DNA of 64,000 nucleotides. It comes from Vulcanimicrobiota bacterium (GTDB lineage: Bacteria > Vulcanimicrobiota > Vulcanimicrobiia > Vulcanimicrobiales > Vulcanimicrobiaceae). The translations under genes were made by a program, and so were the position numbers. The notes beneath the pieces were generated by a model. It did not search any database and had not been told where the DNA came from. It worked only from the letters and a program-made list of their open reading frames with translations. Below, piece after piece: positions 1 through 8,816 of the stretch. The stretch lies in contig DAHUZB010000008.1 in assembly GCA_027306785.1 (NCBI GenBank), positions 1 through 64,000 on the forward strand. The letters run 5' to 3'. How positions within the stretch are numbered: position 1 is the first letter of the stretch; every line of letters starts with the position of its first letter.

Positions 1-1
1 C

Positions 2-658
2 CCGAAGACGTTTTACGATATGGAACGCAAAGCCGGGTTCGGATCGCTCACCGAGATCGAGCTGCCCGGCGAGAACCCTGGCATCGTTCCACCACCCTCG
101 CAGTGGAGCGGCTCATCGCTTGCGACGATGGCCTTTGGTCAAGGTGTCTCGGTAACGCCGATCGCGATGGCGCGCTATTACTGCGCGATCGCAAACGGCG
201 GCGTGCTGCTGCGTCCGCGCATCGTGCACGCGATTCTCAACGAGCGCGGGCAGACGGTCTACACCTATCCGCCGGAAGTCGAACGTCGCGTCTTCTCGCC
301 GCAAACCGCGGCCGATCTGCGTCTGTTTCTGCGCGCGGTGGTGACCGGCGGAACCGGCCGCGATACCGCGCAGATCCCCGGCTATACCACCGCGGGCAAG
401 ACCGGCACCGCGCAGATGGCCGAAGGCGGCGTCTATCGTGCGGGCTACTACGCGGCGTCGTTCATCGGCATGGTGCCGTATCAGCATCCGCGCTTCGTGA
501 TCTACGTGAAATTGGAACGCCCCATCGGCAGCTACTACGGCGGCACCGTCGCGGGGCCGGCGTTTACGAAGATCGCGCGCGCCGCCATGCTCCATGCGGG
601 CATTCTTCCGGATCTGCCGAGCGCCGCTAAACACAAGAACGGTGCGACGAAGCGATGA
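2..658 (+). CDS. ftsI: Peptidoglycan D,D-transpeptidase FtsI (PBP3-type), C-terminal part
   Basis: This is the C-terminal half of a class B penicillin-binding protein, which cross-links septal peptidoglycan in the periplasm. The frame is open to the left edge, so the N-terminus and the catalytic SxxK lie outside the window. The KTG(T) box is visible as AGKTGTAQM, followed by the usual aromatic and glycine-rich region (GYYAASFIGMVP). The early GFG...ELPGE segment matches the FtsI family just after the active-site serine. Its stop overlaps the murE start by ATGA. Identity as FtsI rather than a SpoVD-like paralogue rests on its position immediately upstream of murE; there is no PASTA domain at the C-terminus, which is short and basic. 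Confidence 0.9.
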   Translation, partial: PKTFYDMERKAGFGSLTEIELPGENPGIVPPPSQWSGSSLATMAFGQGVSVTPIAMARYYCAIANGGVLLRPRIVHAILNERGQTVYTYPPEVERRVFSPQTAADLRLFLRAVVTGGTGRDTAQIPGYTTAGKTGTAQMAEGGVYRAGYYAASFIGMVPYQHPRFVIYVKLERPIGSYYGGTVAGPAFTKIARAAMLHAGILPDLPSAAKHKNGATKR

Positions 659-2121
659 CGCAGGGTGTAGCGCTCGCGACGTTGATCGGACGGCTCCCCG
701 CGAGCACGCAGGTTCTGGGCCCGCGCGATCGCACGGTGACGAGTCTCGAAATCGATTCGCGGCGCGTGCAGCCGGGCGCGATCTTCGTCGCGTTGCACGG
801 CGAGCGCAGTGACGGACACGCCTTCCTCGCGCAGGCGATCGCGAGCGGTGCGGTCGCGGTCGTCGTCGAAGCGGCGCGCGCGCTCTCGCTTCCGCATGAT
901 GTCACCGCCATTCACGTTCCCGACACACGCCGCGCGCTCTCGGAACTCGCTGCGGCGTTTTACGGCGATCCGTCACGCGCGATCGACGTGATCGGCGTTA
1001 CCGGTACGAACGGCAAGACGACCACGACGCGCATGATCGCGGCGATCCTCACCGCCGCGGGCCGTCCGTGCGGCGTGATCGGCACCGTGGGTGCGGAGTT
1101 CGGCGAACGCCGCTGGCCGCTCGCAAACACCACGCCGCTCCCGAACGAACTGCACGCATTGCTGGCCGAGATGCGTGACGCGGGCGCGAAGGCGGTCGCG
1201 ATGGAGGTCAGTTCGCACGCGCTCGCACTCGATCGCGTCGAAGACGTGCACTTTCGCGCGGCGGCGTTCACCAATCTCACGCGCGATCACCTCGATTTTC
1301 ACCATACGCTCGAGGCCTATGCCGCCGCCAAGCGGCGCCTCTTCACGATGACGGATACCGCCGTGATCAACGTGGACGACGAACACGGGGCGCGATGGGC
1401 GGGCGCGCTCGCACCCACGCTCGCCGTGCTCGTGACCTACGGCGAATCCGCGACGGCCATGCTGCGGCCGAGCGCGATCGTCGCGTCGCCGCAAGGATCG
1501 GATTTCGAAGTCGACGGCACGCCCGTGCACGTGCATCTTCCCGGTCGCTTCAACGTGAGCAATGCGCTCGCGGCGATCGGCGTCGCGCGCGCGCTCGGCA
1601 TCGACGACGCGACGAGCGCACGCGGGCTCGCCGCGCTCGAGCGCGTGAGCGGGCGCATGGAGCACGTGGGGGCGGGTGAGATCGACGTGATCGTCGACTA
1701 CGCGCATACGCCCGATGCGCTCGAACAGGCGCTGCGCGCGCTGCGCGAAACCGCGCATCGCTCGCTCGGCGTCGTCTTCGGCTGCGGTGGCGATCGCGAT
1801 CGCGGCAAACGCCCCGAGATGGGGCGCATCGCAGCGCACTACGCCGATCGCATCTACGTCACGAGCGACAATCCGCGCTCGGAAGATCCGCTCGCGATCA
1901 TCGCCGAGATCGAAGGCGGCATCGGCACGCACGCGCACACGGTCGAAGCCGATCGACGCCGCGCGATCGAACGGGCGATCGACGAAGCGCATCCGGGCGA
2001 CGTGCTGCTGATCGCGGGCAAAGGGCACGAAACCTACCAGATCGTCGGTTCGCAAACGCTGCCCTTCGACGATGTCGCGGTCGCGCGCGACGCGCTCGCG
2101 CGCCGAGGCGCATCACGATGA
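655..2121 (+). CDS. murE: UDP-MurNAc-L-Ala-D-Glu:meso-diaminopimelate ligase
   Basis: This cytoplasmic Mur ligase adds the third amino acid of the peptidoglycan stem peptide using ATP. The protein is 488 residues, normal for the family. The ATP-binding P-loop is GTNGKTTTT, about residue 120. The ligand-specificity loop reads DNPRSEDP, and the DNPR motif is the established signature of enzymes that use meso-diaminopimelate rather than lysine, which agrees with a diderm wall. The ATG start overlaps the ftsI stop by four bases and the stop overlaps murF in the same way, so it is translated as part of the coupled dcw operon. Confidence 0.96.
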   Translation: MTQGVALATLIGRLPASTQVLGPRDRTVTSLEIDSRRVQPGAIFVALHGERSDGHAFLAQAIASGAVAVVVEAARALSLPHDVTAIHVPDTRRALSELAAAFYGDPSRAIDVIGVTGTNGKTTTTRMIAAILTAAGRPCGVIGTVGAEFGERRWPLANTTPLPNELHALLAEMRDAGAKAVAMEVSSHALALDRVEDVHFRAAAFTNLTRDHLDFHHTLEAYAAAKRRLFTMTDTAVINVDDEHGARWAGALAPTLAVLVTYGESATAMLRPSAIVASPQGSDFEVDGTPVHVHLPGRFNVSNALAAIGVARALGIDDATSARGLAALERVSGRMEHVGAGEIDVIVDYAHTPDALEQALRALRETAHRSLGVVFGCGGDRDRGKRPEMGRIAAHYADRIYVTSDNPRSEDPLAIIAEIEGGIGTHAHTVEADRRRAIERAIDEAHPGDVLLIAGKGHETYQIVGSQTLPFDDVAVARDALARRGASR

Positions 2122-3497
2122 AGATTCCGTTCGATGCCGCGGCGGCGGCGACGGGCGGCGCGGTCTTCGGCTTCGATCGCGCGCCGTCGATGTTGCGCAT
2201 CGTCACCGATACGCGTGCGATCGTGCCGGGCGATACCTTCCTTGCGTTGCGCGGAGAGCGCTTCGACGGCCATCGCTTCGTCGACGAAGCCGTGGTCAAA
2301 GGCGCGGTCGCGGTGATCATCGACGATCCCGACGCGCGCCCGGCATCGCGCACGGCGCTCGTGGTGGAAGATACGCTGCGCGCGTATATGCGGCTCGCAG
2401 GCGTCGCGCGCGATCGTTTTCGCGGGCGCGTGCTCGGCATCACCGGAAGCGCGGGAAAGACCACCACGAAGGCGTTCGCGGCGCAGCTGCTCGCCTGCCG
2501 GTACGGCGATCGCGTGCTGGTCTCGCCCGCGAACGAGAACAACGAGATCGGCGTGAGTAAGCTGCTGCTCAACCTCGAGAACGACGAGCACGACGTGGTC
2601 GTGGTGGAGATGGGGGCGCGGCATTACGGCGACATCGCCGAGCTCGTCGAGATCGCCAAGCCGCACGTGGGTATCCTCACGAATGTCGGCGATGCGCACC
2701 TGGAGATCATGGGTTCGCGCGAGCGGCTCGAAGAGACCAAATGGGGACTCTTCGGCGGCGGTGCGCGCGCGGTGCTCAATGCGGGCGATGCCGCTTCGAT
2801 CATGCGGGCGCCGTCGCTCGTTGCGCCGTCCCATTGGTTCTTCGCCTGCGACGAAGGCGCGAACGCCCCCGTGCATCACCGCATCACCGCGCTCGTCGGC
2901 ACGCATCGGCTGGTCGAACTCGACGGCGCGCACGAACGCGCGTGGCCGGTCGAGGTGCGCGTGCCGGGGCTGCACAATCGCGCCAACCTCGCCGCCGCAA
3001 TCGCCGCGGCGACGGAGTTCGACGTGGGCATCGACGCGATGGTCGCCGCGATTCCCGAACTCGCGCTGCCGAGCGGACGCTATCAGCGCATTCCGCTGCG
3101 CGACGGCGTGATCGCCATCTACGACGCGTACAACGCGAACGCCGCCGGCATGATCGCCGCGCTCGATACCTTCGCGCACGAGCCCGCGCAGCGGCGCATC
3201 GCGGTGCTCGGCAGCATGGCCGAACTCGGCGAGCAAGCGACCGCTCTGCACGAACGCGTCGGCGCGCGTGCGGCTGCGACCAACGTCGATCTGCTGCTCG
3301 TCGGCGGCGAATTCGCCGCCGAGCTTGCAAGCGGAGCCGCGCGCGCAGGTCTTTCCTCGGAGCGCATCGTGCCGTTCGTGACGAATGCCCAGGCCGCGCA
3401 ATGGATTCGAGAGCACGCGCGCGCGGGTGACGTGCTGCTCCTCAAGGGTTCGCGCAGATACCGACTCGAGGAGATCGTTCAGGAGCTCATGCCGTGA
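2118..3497 (+). CDS. murF: UDP-MurNAc-tripeptide:D-Ala-D-Ala ligase
   Basis: MurF attaches the D-Ala-D-Ala dipeptide to the UDP-MurNAc-tripeptide, the last cytoplasmic peptide step. The 459-residue protein has the Mur-ligase three-domain order: an N-terminal substrate domain with an RGERFDGHRF segment, the P-loop GITGSAGKTTTK, the downstream VSPANENNEIGV segment, and the C-terminal domain with the DAYNANAAGM segment typical of MurF. It overlaps murE by ATGA at the start and the next gene by GTGA at the stop. The D-Ala-D-Ala substrate would come from ddl at the end of this cluster and from alr further right. Confidence 0.96.
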   Translation: MKIPFDAAAAATGGAVFGFDRAPSMLRIVTDTRAIVPGDTFLALRGERFDGHRFVDEAVVKGAVAVIIDDPDARPASRTALVVEDTLRAYMRLAGVARDRFRGRVLGITGSAGKTTTKAFAAQLLACRYGDRVLVSPANENNEIGVSKLLLNLENDEHDVVVVEMGARHYGDIAELVEIAKPHVGILTNVGDAHLEIMGSRERLEETKWGLFGGGARAVLNAGDAASIMRAPSLVAPSHWFFACDEGANAPVHHRITALVGTHRLVELDGAHERAWPVEVRVPGLHNRANLAAAIAAATEFDVGIDAMVAAIPELALPSGRYQRIPLRDGVIAIYDAYNANAAGMIAALDTFAHEPAQRRIAVLGSMAELGEQATALHERVGARAAATNVDLLLVGGEFAAELASGAARAGLSSERIVPFVTNAQAAQWIREHARAGDVLLLKGSRRYRLEEIVQELMP

Positions 3498-4198
3498 CCC
3501 GCGCGCTCGCCGTCACACGACCCGAGGTTCCGACCGGCGTGATCGCCGTGCCGGTGCGTACGCGTTTGGTCAATCGCGGTGACGATCTCGTCGCGCTCGT
3601 CGCCGACGCGGTGCGCGGCATCGCCCGCGCGGGCGACGTGCTCGCCGTCTCCGAAACCGCCGTCGCGATCGCGCAGGGCGAGTTCGTGCCGGCCGAATAC
3701 GTGCGTCCCTCGCGTCTCGCCTACGCGCTCTCGCGCCGCGCGGGCGCGCTCGCGACGATCAATCAGCCCGAATCGTTGCAACTGGTGATCGATCAGGTCG
3801 GGCAGTGGAAGGTGCTCTACGCGGCGATCATGCACGTGCTCGGCCGCCTGCGCGGAAAGCGCGGCGTGTTCTACGAGGTCATGGGCGAAGCGATCACCGC
3901 GATCGACGGCTACACCGGTACCATGCCGCCCTACGAGCGCGCGATCGTCTTCGCACCGCGCGAACCCGACGCATTCTGCGAAGCGGTGCGCGAGCGCATC
4001 GGCATCGATTGCACCGTCGTCGATGCGAACGATTTGGAGAAGGCGAAGGTGCTCGGCGCCTCGCGAGCGGTCGACCGAGCGAGCATCGAGCGCGCGCTGC
4101 TCGACAATCCGCACGGCAACTCCGACGAACAGACGCCCATCGTCGTGCTCAAATGGCGCGGCGACGGACCCAATCCGTTGCTGGGAGACGGCGCATGA
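3494..4198 (+). CDS. CofE-like (coenzyme F420-0:gamma-glutamyl ligase family) protein
   Basis: This 234-residue protein has the look of the F420_ligase family (PF01996). The N-terminal half carries VRTRLVNRGDDL and ARAGDVLAVSETAVAIAQGE, which align with the CofE region where a 'gDilviaqKivSkaEGr'-type motif sits. A later FYEVMGEAITAIDGYTGTM segment contributes acidic residues. CofE proper adds glutamates to F420-0; many bacterial relatives exist in genomes without known F420 use and their substrate is unsettled. The gene lies between murF and mraY with a GTGA start overlap and an ATGA stop overlap, so it is co-translated with wall genes. This suggests, but does not show, amino-acid ligation onto a wall precursor. 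No other F420 gene is in the window. Confidence 0.75.
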   Translation: MTRALAVTRPEVPTGVIAVPVRTRLVNRGDDLVALVADAVRGIARAGDVLAVSETAVAIAQGEFVPAEYVRPSRLAYALSRRAGALATINQPESLQLVIDQVGQWKVLYAAIMHVLGRLRGKRGVFYEVMGEAITAIDGYTGTMPPYERAIVFAPREPDAFCEAVRERIGIDCTVVDANDLEKAKVLGASRAVDRASIERALLDNPHGNSDEQTPIVVLKWRGDGPNPLLGDGA

Positions 4199-5163
4199 GC
4201 GAGATGTTGCGTACCGCGAGCGGCTTCATCGGCTCGGCGCTCGTCATCACGCTTGCATGCGGAGCGCTGCTGTTGCCGATGCTGCGTGCGCTGCAGTTCA
4301 AGCAGACCGCGTACGAAGACGCGCCGCAGACGCATCAGAAGAAGACCGGCACGCCGACGATGGGCGGCGTGCTCTTCGTCCTCGCGTTGCTGCCGCTGCT
4401 CCTGAGCGCGCGCACGCCCTTCGTGCTGCCGCTCTTTCTGCTGGTAGCGCTCTGCGCGCTGGTCGGCTTCATCGACGATTTCCTCGGCGTCACGCGCGGG
4501 CGCAACCTGGGCCTGCGCGCGCGCACGAAGTATCTCGCAACCGCGCTCGTCGCGATTCTCTTTCTGCGCGCGCTCACCGATTCGTACGGCTTCTTTCCGC
4601 GCGACGTGATCTTCCACGCCGGAACCTTCGCGTTGACGGTGCCGCATTGGCTCTGGCTGCTGCTCGGCATCCTCGCCGTGACCGGTGCGATACACGCGGT
4701 GAACCTCACCGACGGGCTCGACGGCCTCGCCACCGGAACGATGATCCCGCCGCTCGTCGTGCTCGCGGGGATCGGCGCCGCGATGCCGCTCGCGGCACCC
4801 ACGCAGGCCGCGTTGCTCGGTATCGGCGCGTGTCTCGGCTTTCTCTTCTACAATCGTCACCCGGCGAAGATGTTCATGGGCGACACCGGCTCGCTTGCGC
4901 TCGGAGCGTTGCTCGCGGGCATCGCGATCGTGGAAGGCGAGATGCTGCTGTTGATTCTTATCGGCGGCGTCTTCGTCGCCGAGGCGCTCTCGGTGATTCT
5001 GCAAGTCTCGTACTTCAAAGCGACGGGCGGTAAGCGGATCTTCCGCATGAGTCCGTTACACCATCACTTCGAACTCGGCGGAATGCGGGAGACCGCCGTC
5101 ACCACCATGTTCTGGATTGCGTCGTGCGTGCTCGCGGCGCTCGGAGCGGCGATCGTACAATGA
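4195..5163 (+). CDS. mraY: Phospho-MurNAc-pentapeptide transferase (lipid I synthase)
   Basis: MraY moves phospho-MurNAc-pentapeptide from UDP to undecaprenyl phosphate at the inner membrane. The start is set by the ATGA overlap with the preceding stop; this gives 322 residues. Family motifs are all present: THQKKTGTPTMGG near residue 45, FIDDFLG (aspartate pair), NLTDGLDGLATG, and NRHPAKMFMGDTGSLALG. About ten hydrophobic segments are visible. The C-terminus has the SPLHHHFE histidine loop, part of the conserved catalytic surface. The stop overlaps murD by ATGA. Confidence 0.97.
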   Translation: MSEMLRTASGFIGSALVITLACGALLLPMLRALQFKQTAYEDAPQTHQKKTGTPTMGGVLFVLALLPLLLSARTPFVLPLFLLVALCALVGFIDDFLGVTRGRNLGLRARTKYLATALVAILFLRALTDSYGFFPRDVIFHAGTFALTVPHWLWLLLGILAVTGAIHAVNLTDGLDGLATGTMIPPLVVLAGIGAAMPLAAPTQAALLGIGACLGFLFYNRHPAKMFMGDTGSLALGALLAGIAIVEGEMLLLILIGGVFVAEALSVILQVSYFKATGGKRIFRMSPLHHHFELGGMRETAVTTMFWIASCVLAALGAAIVQ

Positions 5164-6560
5164 CCGACTTTACCTTCGATGCAAAAGAGACGGTGCTCGT
5201 GATCGGGCTCGGCAAGAGCGGCCTCGCGGTCACCGAGGTGCTGCGCGCGCGCGGCGCGACCGTCTATGCGACCGACGAGAAGCCGCCCGCCGATCTCGGC
5301 GCGGCGATCGCGAGCGTGGAGGCGCACGGCGCGCACTTCACCGCGCCCGGCGATCTCGCGACGCTGCTCGACCGCGTGGATTCCGCGATTCTCTCGCCCG
5401 GCGTGCCGCTCACCTCGCCCGCCGTCCGGGCCGTGCAGCAACACAATATTCCGGTCTTCGGCGAGATCGAACTCGCGTTCCGCCTCTGTCGCGCGCCCGT
5501 GATCGCGGTCACCGGGACCAAGGGCAAATCCACCACGACCGCGCTGATCGGGCATCTGCTGCGCGCATGCGGACGCTCGGTGCACGTGGGCGGCAACATC
5601 GGCAATCCGCTCATCAAAGAAGTGCTGAACCTGAACCCCGACGACTGGGTGGTGGCCGAGGTCTCGTCGTTCCAGCTCGAAACGATTCGCTCGTTCAAAC
5701 CGCGCGTCTCGGTGATCTTGAACCTCGCCCCCGATCATCTCGATCGCTACCATTCGATGGATGAATATGCGGAAGCGAAGTTTCGTATCTTCGCCAATCA
5801 GTCACCGAGCGATTTCTTCGTCGGCAATCTCGACGACGAGCGCATCTCCGCCCTCGAAACCTCGCGCGGGGAGCCGCGCATGCACGCGCGCCAGCTCTGG
5901 TTTACGCTCGGCGATCGCCACGAGGACGCGACGATCTATCTCCACGGTGACGCCATCGTCTACGCACCGATCGCGGGCGATCCGCGCCCGATCGCGGTGC
6001 TTGAGCGCGGCGATATTCCGCTCGCGGGCGAGCATAACGTGCAGAACGTGATGGCGGCGCTGCTCGCGGCCTTCGCGGTGGGCTGTGAAGCCGCGCCGCT
6101 GCGCGAGGGTGTACGTACCTTCCGTCCCATGCCCCATCGGCTCGAACCGGTCGCCGAGATCGACGGCGTGCTCTTCGTCGACGATTCGAAATCCACCAAT
6201 CCCGGCTCGGTCGCGGCGGCGCTGCACGCCTACGATCGCCCGATCGTGCTGATCGCGGGCGGTCGCTCGAAGGGAACGGACTTCGCCGAACTGAGCGCTC
6301 CGCTGCGCGAACGAGCGAAGGCGCTCGTGCTCATCGGCGAAGCGGCCGACGAGATCGCCGCGCATGCGGGCGGCGTCTCCGTCGAACGCGCGGCTTCGAT
6401 GGACGACGCCGTCGCGCGCGCTCGCGCGCTCGCCGCGCCCGGTGACGTGGTGCTGCTCTCGCCGGGGTGTGCATCGTTCGACATGTTTCGCTCGGCCGAA
6501 CATCGCGGCGAGTGCTTCGTCGCCGCGGTGAACGCGCTGCGGGAGCCCGCCGGTGCGTAA
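5160..6560 (+). CDS. murD: UDP-MurNAc-L-alanine:D-glutamate ligase
   Basis: MurD adds D-glutamate to UDP-MurNAc-L-Ala in the cytoplasm. The protein is 466 residues from the ATG that overlaps the mraY stop. It begins with a Rossmann-like segment (VLVIGLGKSGLAV) that binds the UDP substrate, then the ATP P-loop VTGTKGKSTTTAL. The conserved HRLEPVAEIDGVLFVDDSKSTN stretch, with DDSKSTNP, lies near residue 350. The stop overlaps the ftsW GTG start by eight bases. Confidence 0.96.
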   Translation: MTDFTFDAKETVLVIGLGKSGLAVTEVLRARGATVYATDEKPPADLGAAIASVEAHGAHFTAPGDLATLLDRVDSAILSPGVPLTSPAVRAVQQHNIPVFGEIELAFRLCRAPVIAVTGTKGKSTTTALIGHLLRACGRSVHVGGNIGNPLIKEVLNLNPDDWVVAEVSSFQLETIRSFKPRVSVILNLAPDHLDRYHSMDEYAEAKFRIFANQSPSDFFVGNLDDERISALETSRGEPRMHARQLWFTLGDRHEDATIYLHGDAIVYAPIAGDPRPIAVLERGDIPLAGEHNVQNVMAALLAAFAVGCEAAPLREGVRTFRPMPHRLEPVAEIDGVLFVDDSKSTNPGSVAAALHAYDRPIVLIAGGRSKGTDFAELSAPLRERAKALVLIGEAADEIAAHAGGVSVERAASMDDAVARARALAAPGDVVLLSPGCASFDMFRSAEHRGECFVAAVNALREPAGA

Positions 6561-7716
6561 CGCGGCGCGCATGGAGCGCGCGGCCTACGACGACCGCGAA
6601 CCGGGCCTGCGTCGCTCGTACGTCGCCGCGCCGCCCGACACGATGCTCTTTGCCGCGGTTGCGGCGCTCGTGGGCATCGGGCTCGTGATGATCTTCTCCG
6701 CGTCGAGCGCGACCGCGTACGCCGAACACAACGACGTCGCGTTTTACGCCAAGCGCCAGGCCGTGTGGCTCGTGGTCGGCGCGATCTTCGCCTACGGCGC
6801 CTATCGCATCGATTACCACAAGCTCAAACGCGCCGCGCCGTATCTGTTAGCGGCATCCGGGCTCGCGCTGCTCGCGGTGCTCGTGCCGCACGTCGGCATC
6901 TCGGTCAACGGCGCCCGGCGTTGGATCGGTACGTCGTCGCTCACCTTTCAGCCGTCGGAGTTCACCAAGCTCGCGATCGTCATCTACCTCGCCGCCATGC
7001 TCGCGGCGCGCGGCGAGCGTATCACGTCGCTCACCAAAGGGCTCATTCCGCTCTGCGTACCGGTCTTTCTCTTGGCCGTGCTCGTGCTCAAAGAGCCCGA
7101 TATGGGAACGGCGAGCCTCTACGTGATGCTCGCCTTCGCGATGTTCTTCGCGGCGGGCGCACGGCTCGCGCACTTGGGCATGATCTTCAGCGCGACCGTA
7201 CCGATCGTCGTGCTCTCGATCGTCGCGAGTCCGTACAAGCGCGCGCGCATCTTCGCGTTTCTCGATCCGTGGAAGGATCCGCAGAATACGGGCTTCCACA
7301 TCGTGCAGTCGCTGCTCGCGCTCGGCAGCGGCGGACTCTTCGGCGTCGGTCTGGGCGCGTCGCGCGCGAAGTACTTCTATCTGCCCGAGCAGTACACCGA
7401 TTTCATCTTCTCGATCCTCGGCGAAGAGCTCGGCCTCATCGGCGCGCTCGTGGTGGTGGTGCTCTTCGTCGTGCTCGCGTATCGAGCGGTGCGCATCGCG
7501 ATGGCGGCGCCCGATCGCTTCGGCTTCTTTCTCTCGGTCGGCTGCGCGGCGCTGATCGTCATCCAGGCCTTCATCAACATCGGCGTGGTCTCGTCGTCGT
7601 GGCCGGTCACCGGCGTGCCGCTGCCCTTCATCTCCTTCGGCGGCAGTTCGCTGATCGTCAACTTGGTCGCGGTCGCGTTGATCCTCAACGTCGGCCGCCA
7701 TCGTAAAGTCGCTTGA
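6553..7716 (+). CDS. ftsW: Septal peptidoglycan polymerase FtsW (SEDS family)
   Basis: FtsW is the SEDS glycosyltransferase that polymerises lipid II at the septum with FtsI as partner. The 387-residue protein starts at a GTG inside the end of murD. It has roughly ten membrane segments and the SEDS landmarks: LTFQPSEFTKLAIV in the middle, the large periplasmic loop with GVGLGASRAKYFYLPEQYTD, FIFSILGEELGLIG, and the C-terminal PLPFISFGGSS. Position between murD and murG favours FtsW over RodA. The stop overlaps murG by TTGA. Confidence 0.94.
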   Translation: MRNAARMERAAYDDREPGLRRSYVAAPPDTMLFAAVAALVGIGLVMIFSASSATAYAEHNDVAFYAKRQAVWLVVGAIFAYGAYRIDYHKLKRAAPYLLAASGLALLAVLVPHVGISVNGARRWIGTSSLTFQPSEFTKLAIVIYLAAMLAARGERITSLTKGLIPLCVPVFLLAVLVLKEPDMGTASLYVMLAFAMFFAAGARLAHLGMIFSATVPIVVLSIVASPYKRARIFAFLDPWKDPQNTGFHIVQSLLALGSGGLFGVGLGASRAKYFYLPEQYTDFIFSILGEELGLIGALVVVVLFVVLAYRAVRIAMAAPDRFGFFLSVGCAALIVIQAFINIGVVSSSWPVTGVPLPFISFGGSSLIVNLVAVALILNVGRHRKVA

Positions 7717-8816
7717 ACGTCCTCTTCGCGGGCGGCGGAACCGGCGGGCATCTCTACCCCGCAATCGCGATCGCCGATGCGCTCGGCGCGCGCGCGAAGG
7801 TGCGCTTCACGGGCACGGCCGATCGTATCGAGAGCACGATCGTGCCGCAGGCGGGCTATCCGCTCGAAACCGTCGCAAGTCGACCGCTCACGCGCACGCC
7901 GTCGCTCGAACTGTTGCGCACGATCGCCGCGAACGCGCGCGGCACGCTGCAAGCGCTGCGCATCATCGCGCGCGCGAAGCCGGATATCGTGATCGCGACC
8001 GGCGGGTACGTGTGCTTTCCGGTGGTGCTCGCGGCGCGAATGCTGCGCGCGCTCGGCCGCTCGCATGCGCCGATCGCGCTGCTCGAACCGAACGCGCGTC
8101 CGGGGCTCACGAATCGGCTGCTCGCGCCGCTCGTCGACGAAGTCTGGGGCGCCTTCGCCGATGCCGATCCGCGCTTCGCCGGCAAATACGTGCAGACCGG
8201 GATTCCGGTGCGCGCGGCGCTGCGAGCGCTTCCCGCTCGCGATGACGCCAAGGCGCGACTAGGGCTCGCCGCCTCGCGCCGCACGCTGCTCGCGATGGGC
8301 GGAAGCCAGGGCGCCCGCTCGATCAATGACGCGCTCACCGCCCTGCTGCGCAGCAACGGACTTCCCGAGGGATGGCAGGTCGTGCACGTGACCGGCGAGC
8401 GCGAATACGATCGCGTGCGCGCCGCGCTCGGCGGAGGCGAGGCCGCGGTACGGCCGTACCTGCACGATATGAGCGATGCGTATGCGGCGGCCGATCTGGT
8501 GCTCGCCCGCGCGGGCGCATCGACCCTCGGCGAGCTCGCGGCGACCGGACGCCCCGCGGTGCTGGTGCCGTACCCGCATGCGGCCGACGACCACCAGCGC
8601 GCGAACGCCGAGCGCTTTGCAGCGAGCGGCGCGGCGGTGGTGCTCGATGACCGCGATCTCGCGGCGGGGAAGCTGCGCTCGGCGCTGGCCGAGATCGCCG
8701 CTCCGAGCCGCCTGGCCGCGTTCGAGGCGGCCGCCGCGCGCCTGCGCGCAAACGACCCGCTTGCGACTATTCTCGCCCGGATTGATGCACTCGCGGCGCG
8801 AAAGAGCGCATCGTAA
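7713..8816 (+). CDS. murG: Undecaprenyl-PP-MurNAc-pentapeptide GlcNAc transferase
   Basis: MurG converts lipid I to lipid II at the inner face of the inner membrane. The 367-residue protein begins at a TTG that overlaps the ftsW stop; this start puts the glycine-rich GGGTGGHLYPA loop at residue 7, as in the family. A second glycine-rich element, AMGGSQGARSIND, marks the C-terminal GT-B domain, and the UDP-GlcNAc site is seen as ARAGASTLGELAATGRPAVLVPYP. The TAATG junction joins it to murC. Confidence 0.95.
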   Translation: MNVLFAGGGTGGHLYPAIAIADALGARAKVRFTGTADRIESTIVPQAGYPLETVASRPLTRTPSLELLRTIAANARGTLQALRIIARAKPDIVIATGGYVCFPVVLAARMLRALGRSHAPIALLEPNARPGLTNRLLAPLVDEVWGAFADADPRFAGKYVQTGIPVRAALRALPARDDAKARLGLAASRRTLLAMGGSQGARSINDALTALLRSNGLPEGWQVVHVTGEREYDRVRAALGGGEAAVRPYLHDMSDAYAAADLVLARAGASTLGELAATGRPAVLVPYPHAADDHQRANAERFAASGAAVVLDDRDLAAGKLRSALAEIAAPSRLAAFEAAAARLRANDPLATILARIDALAARKSAS

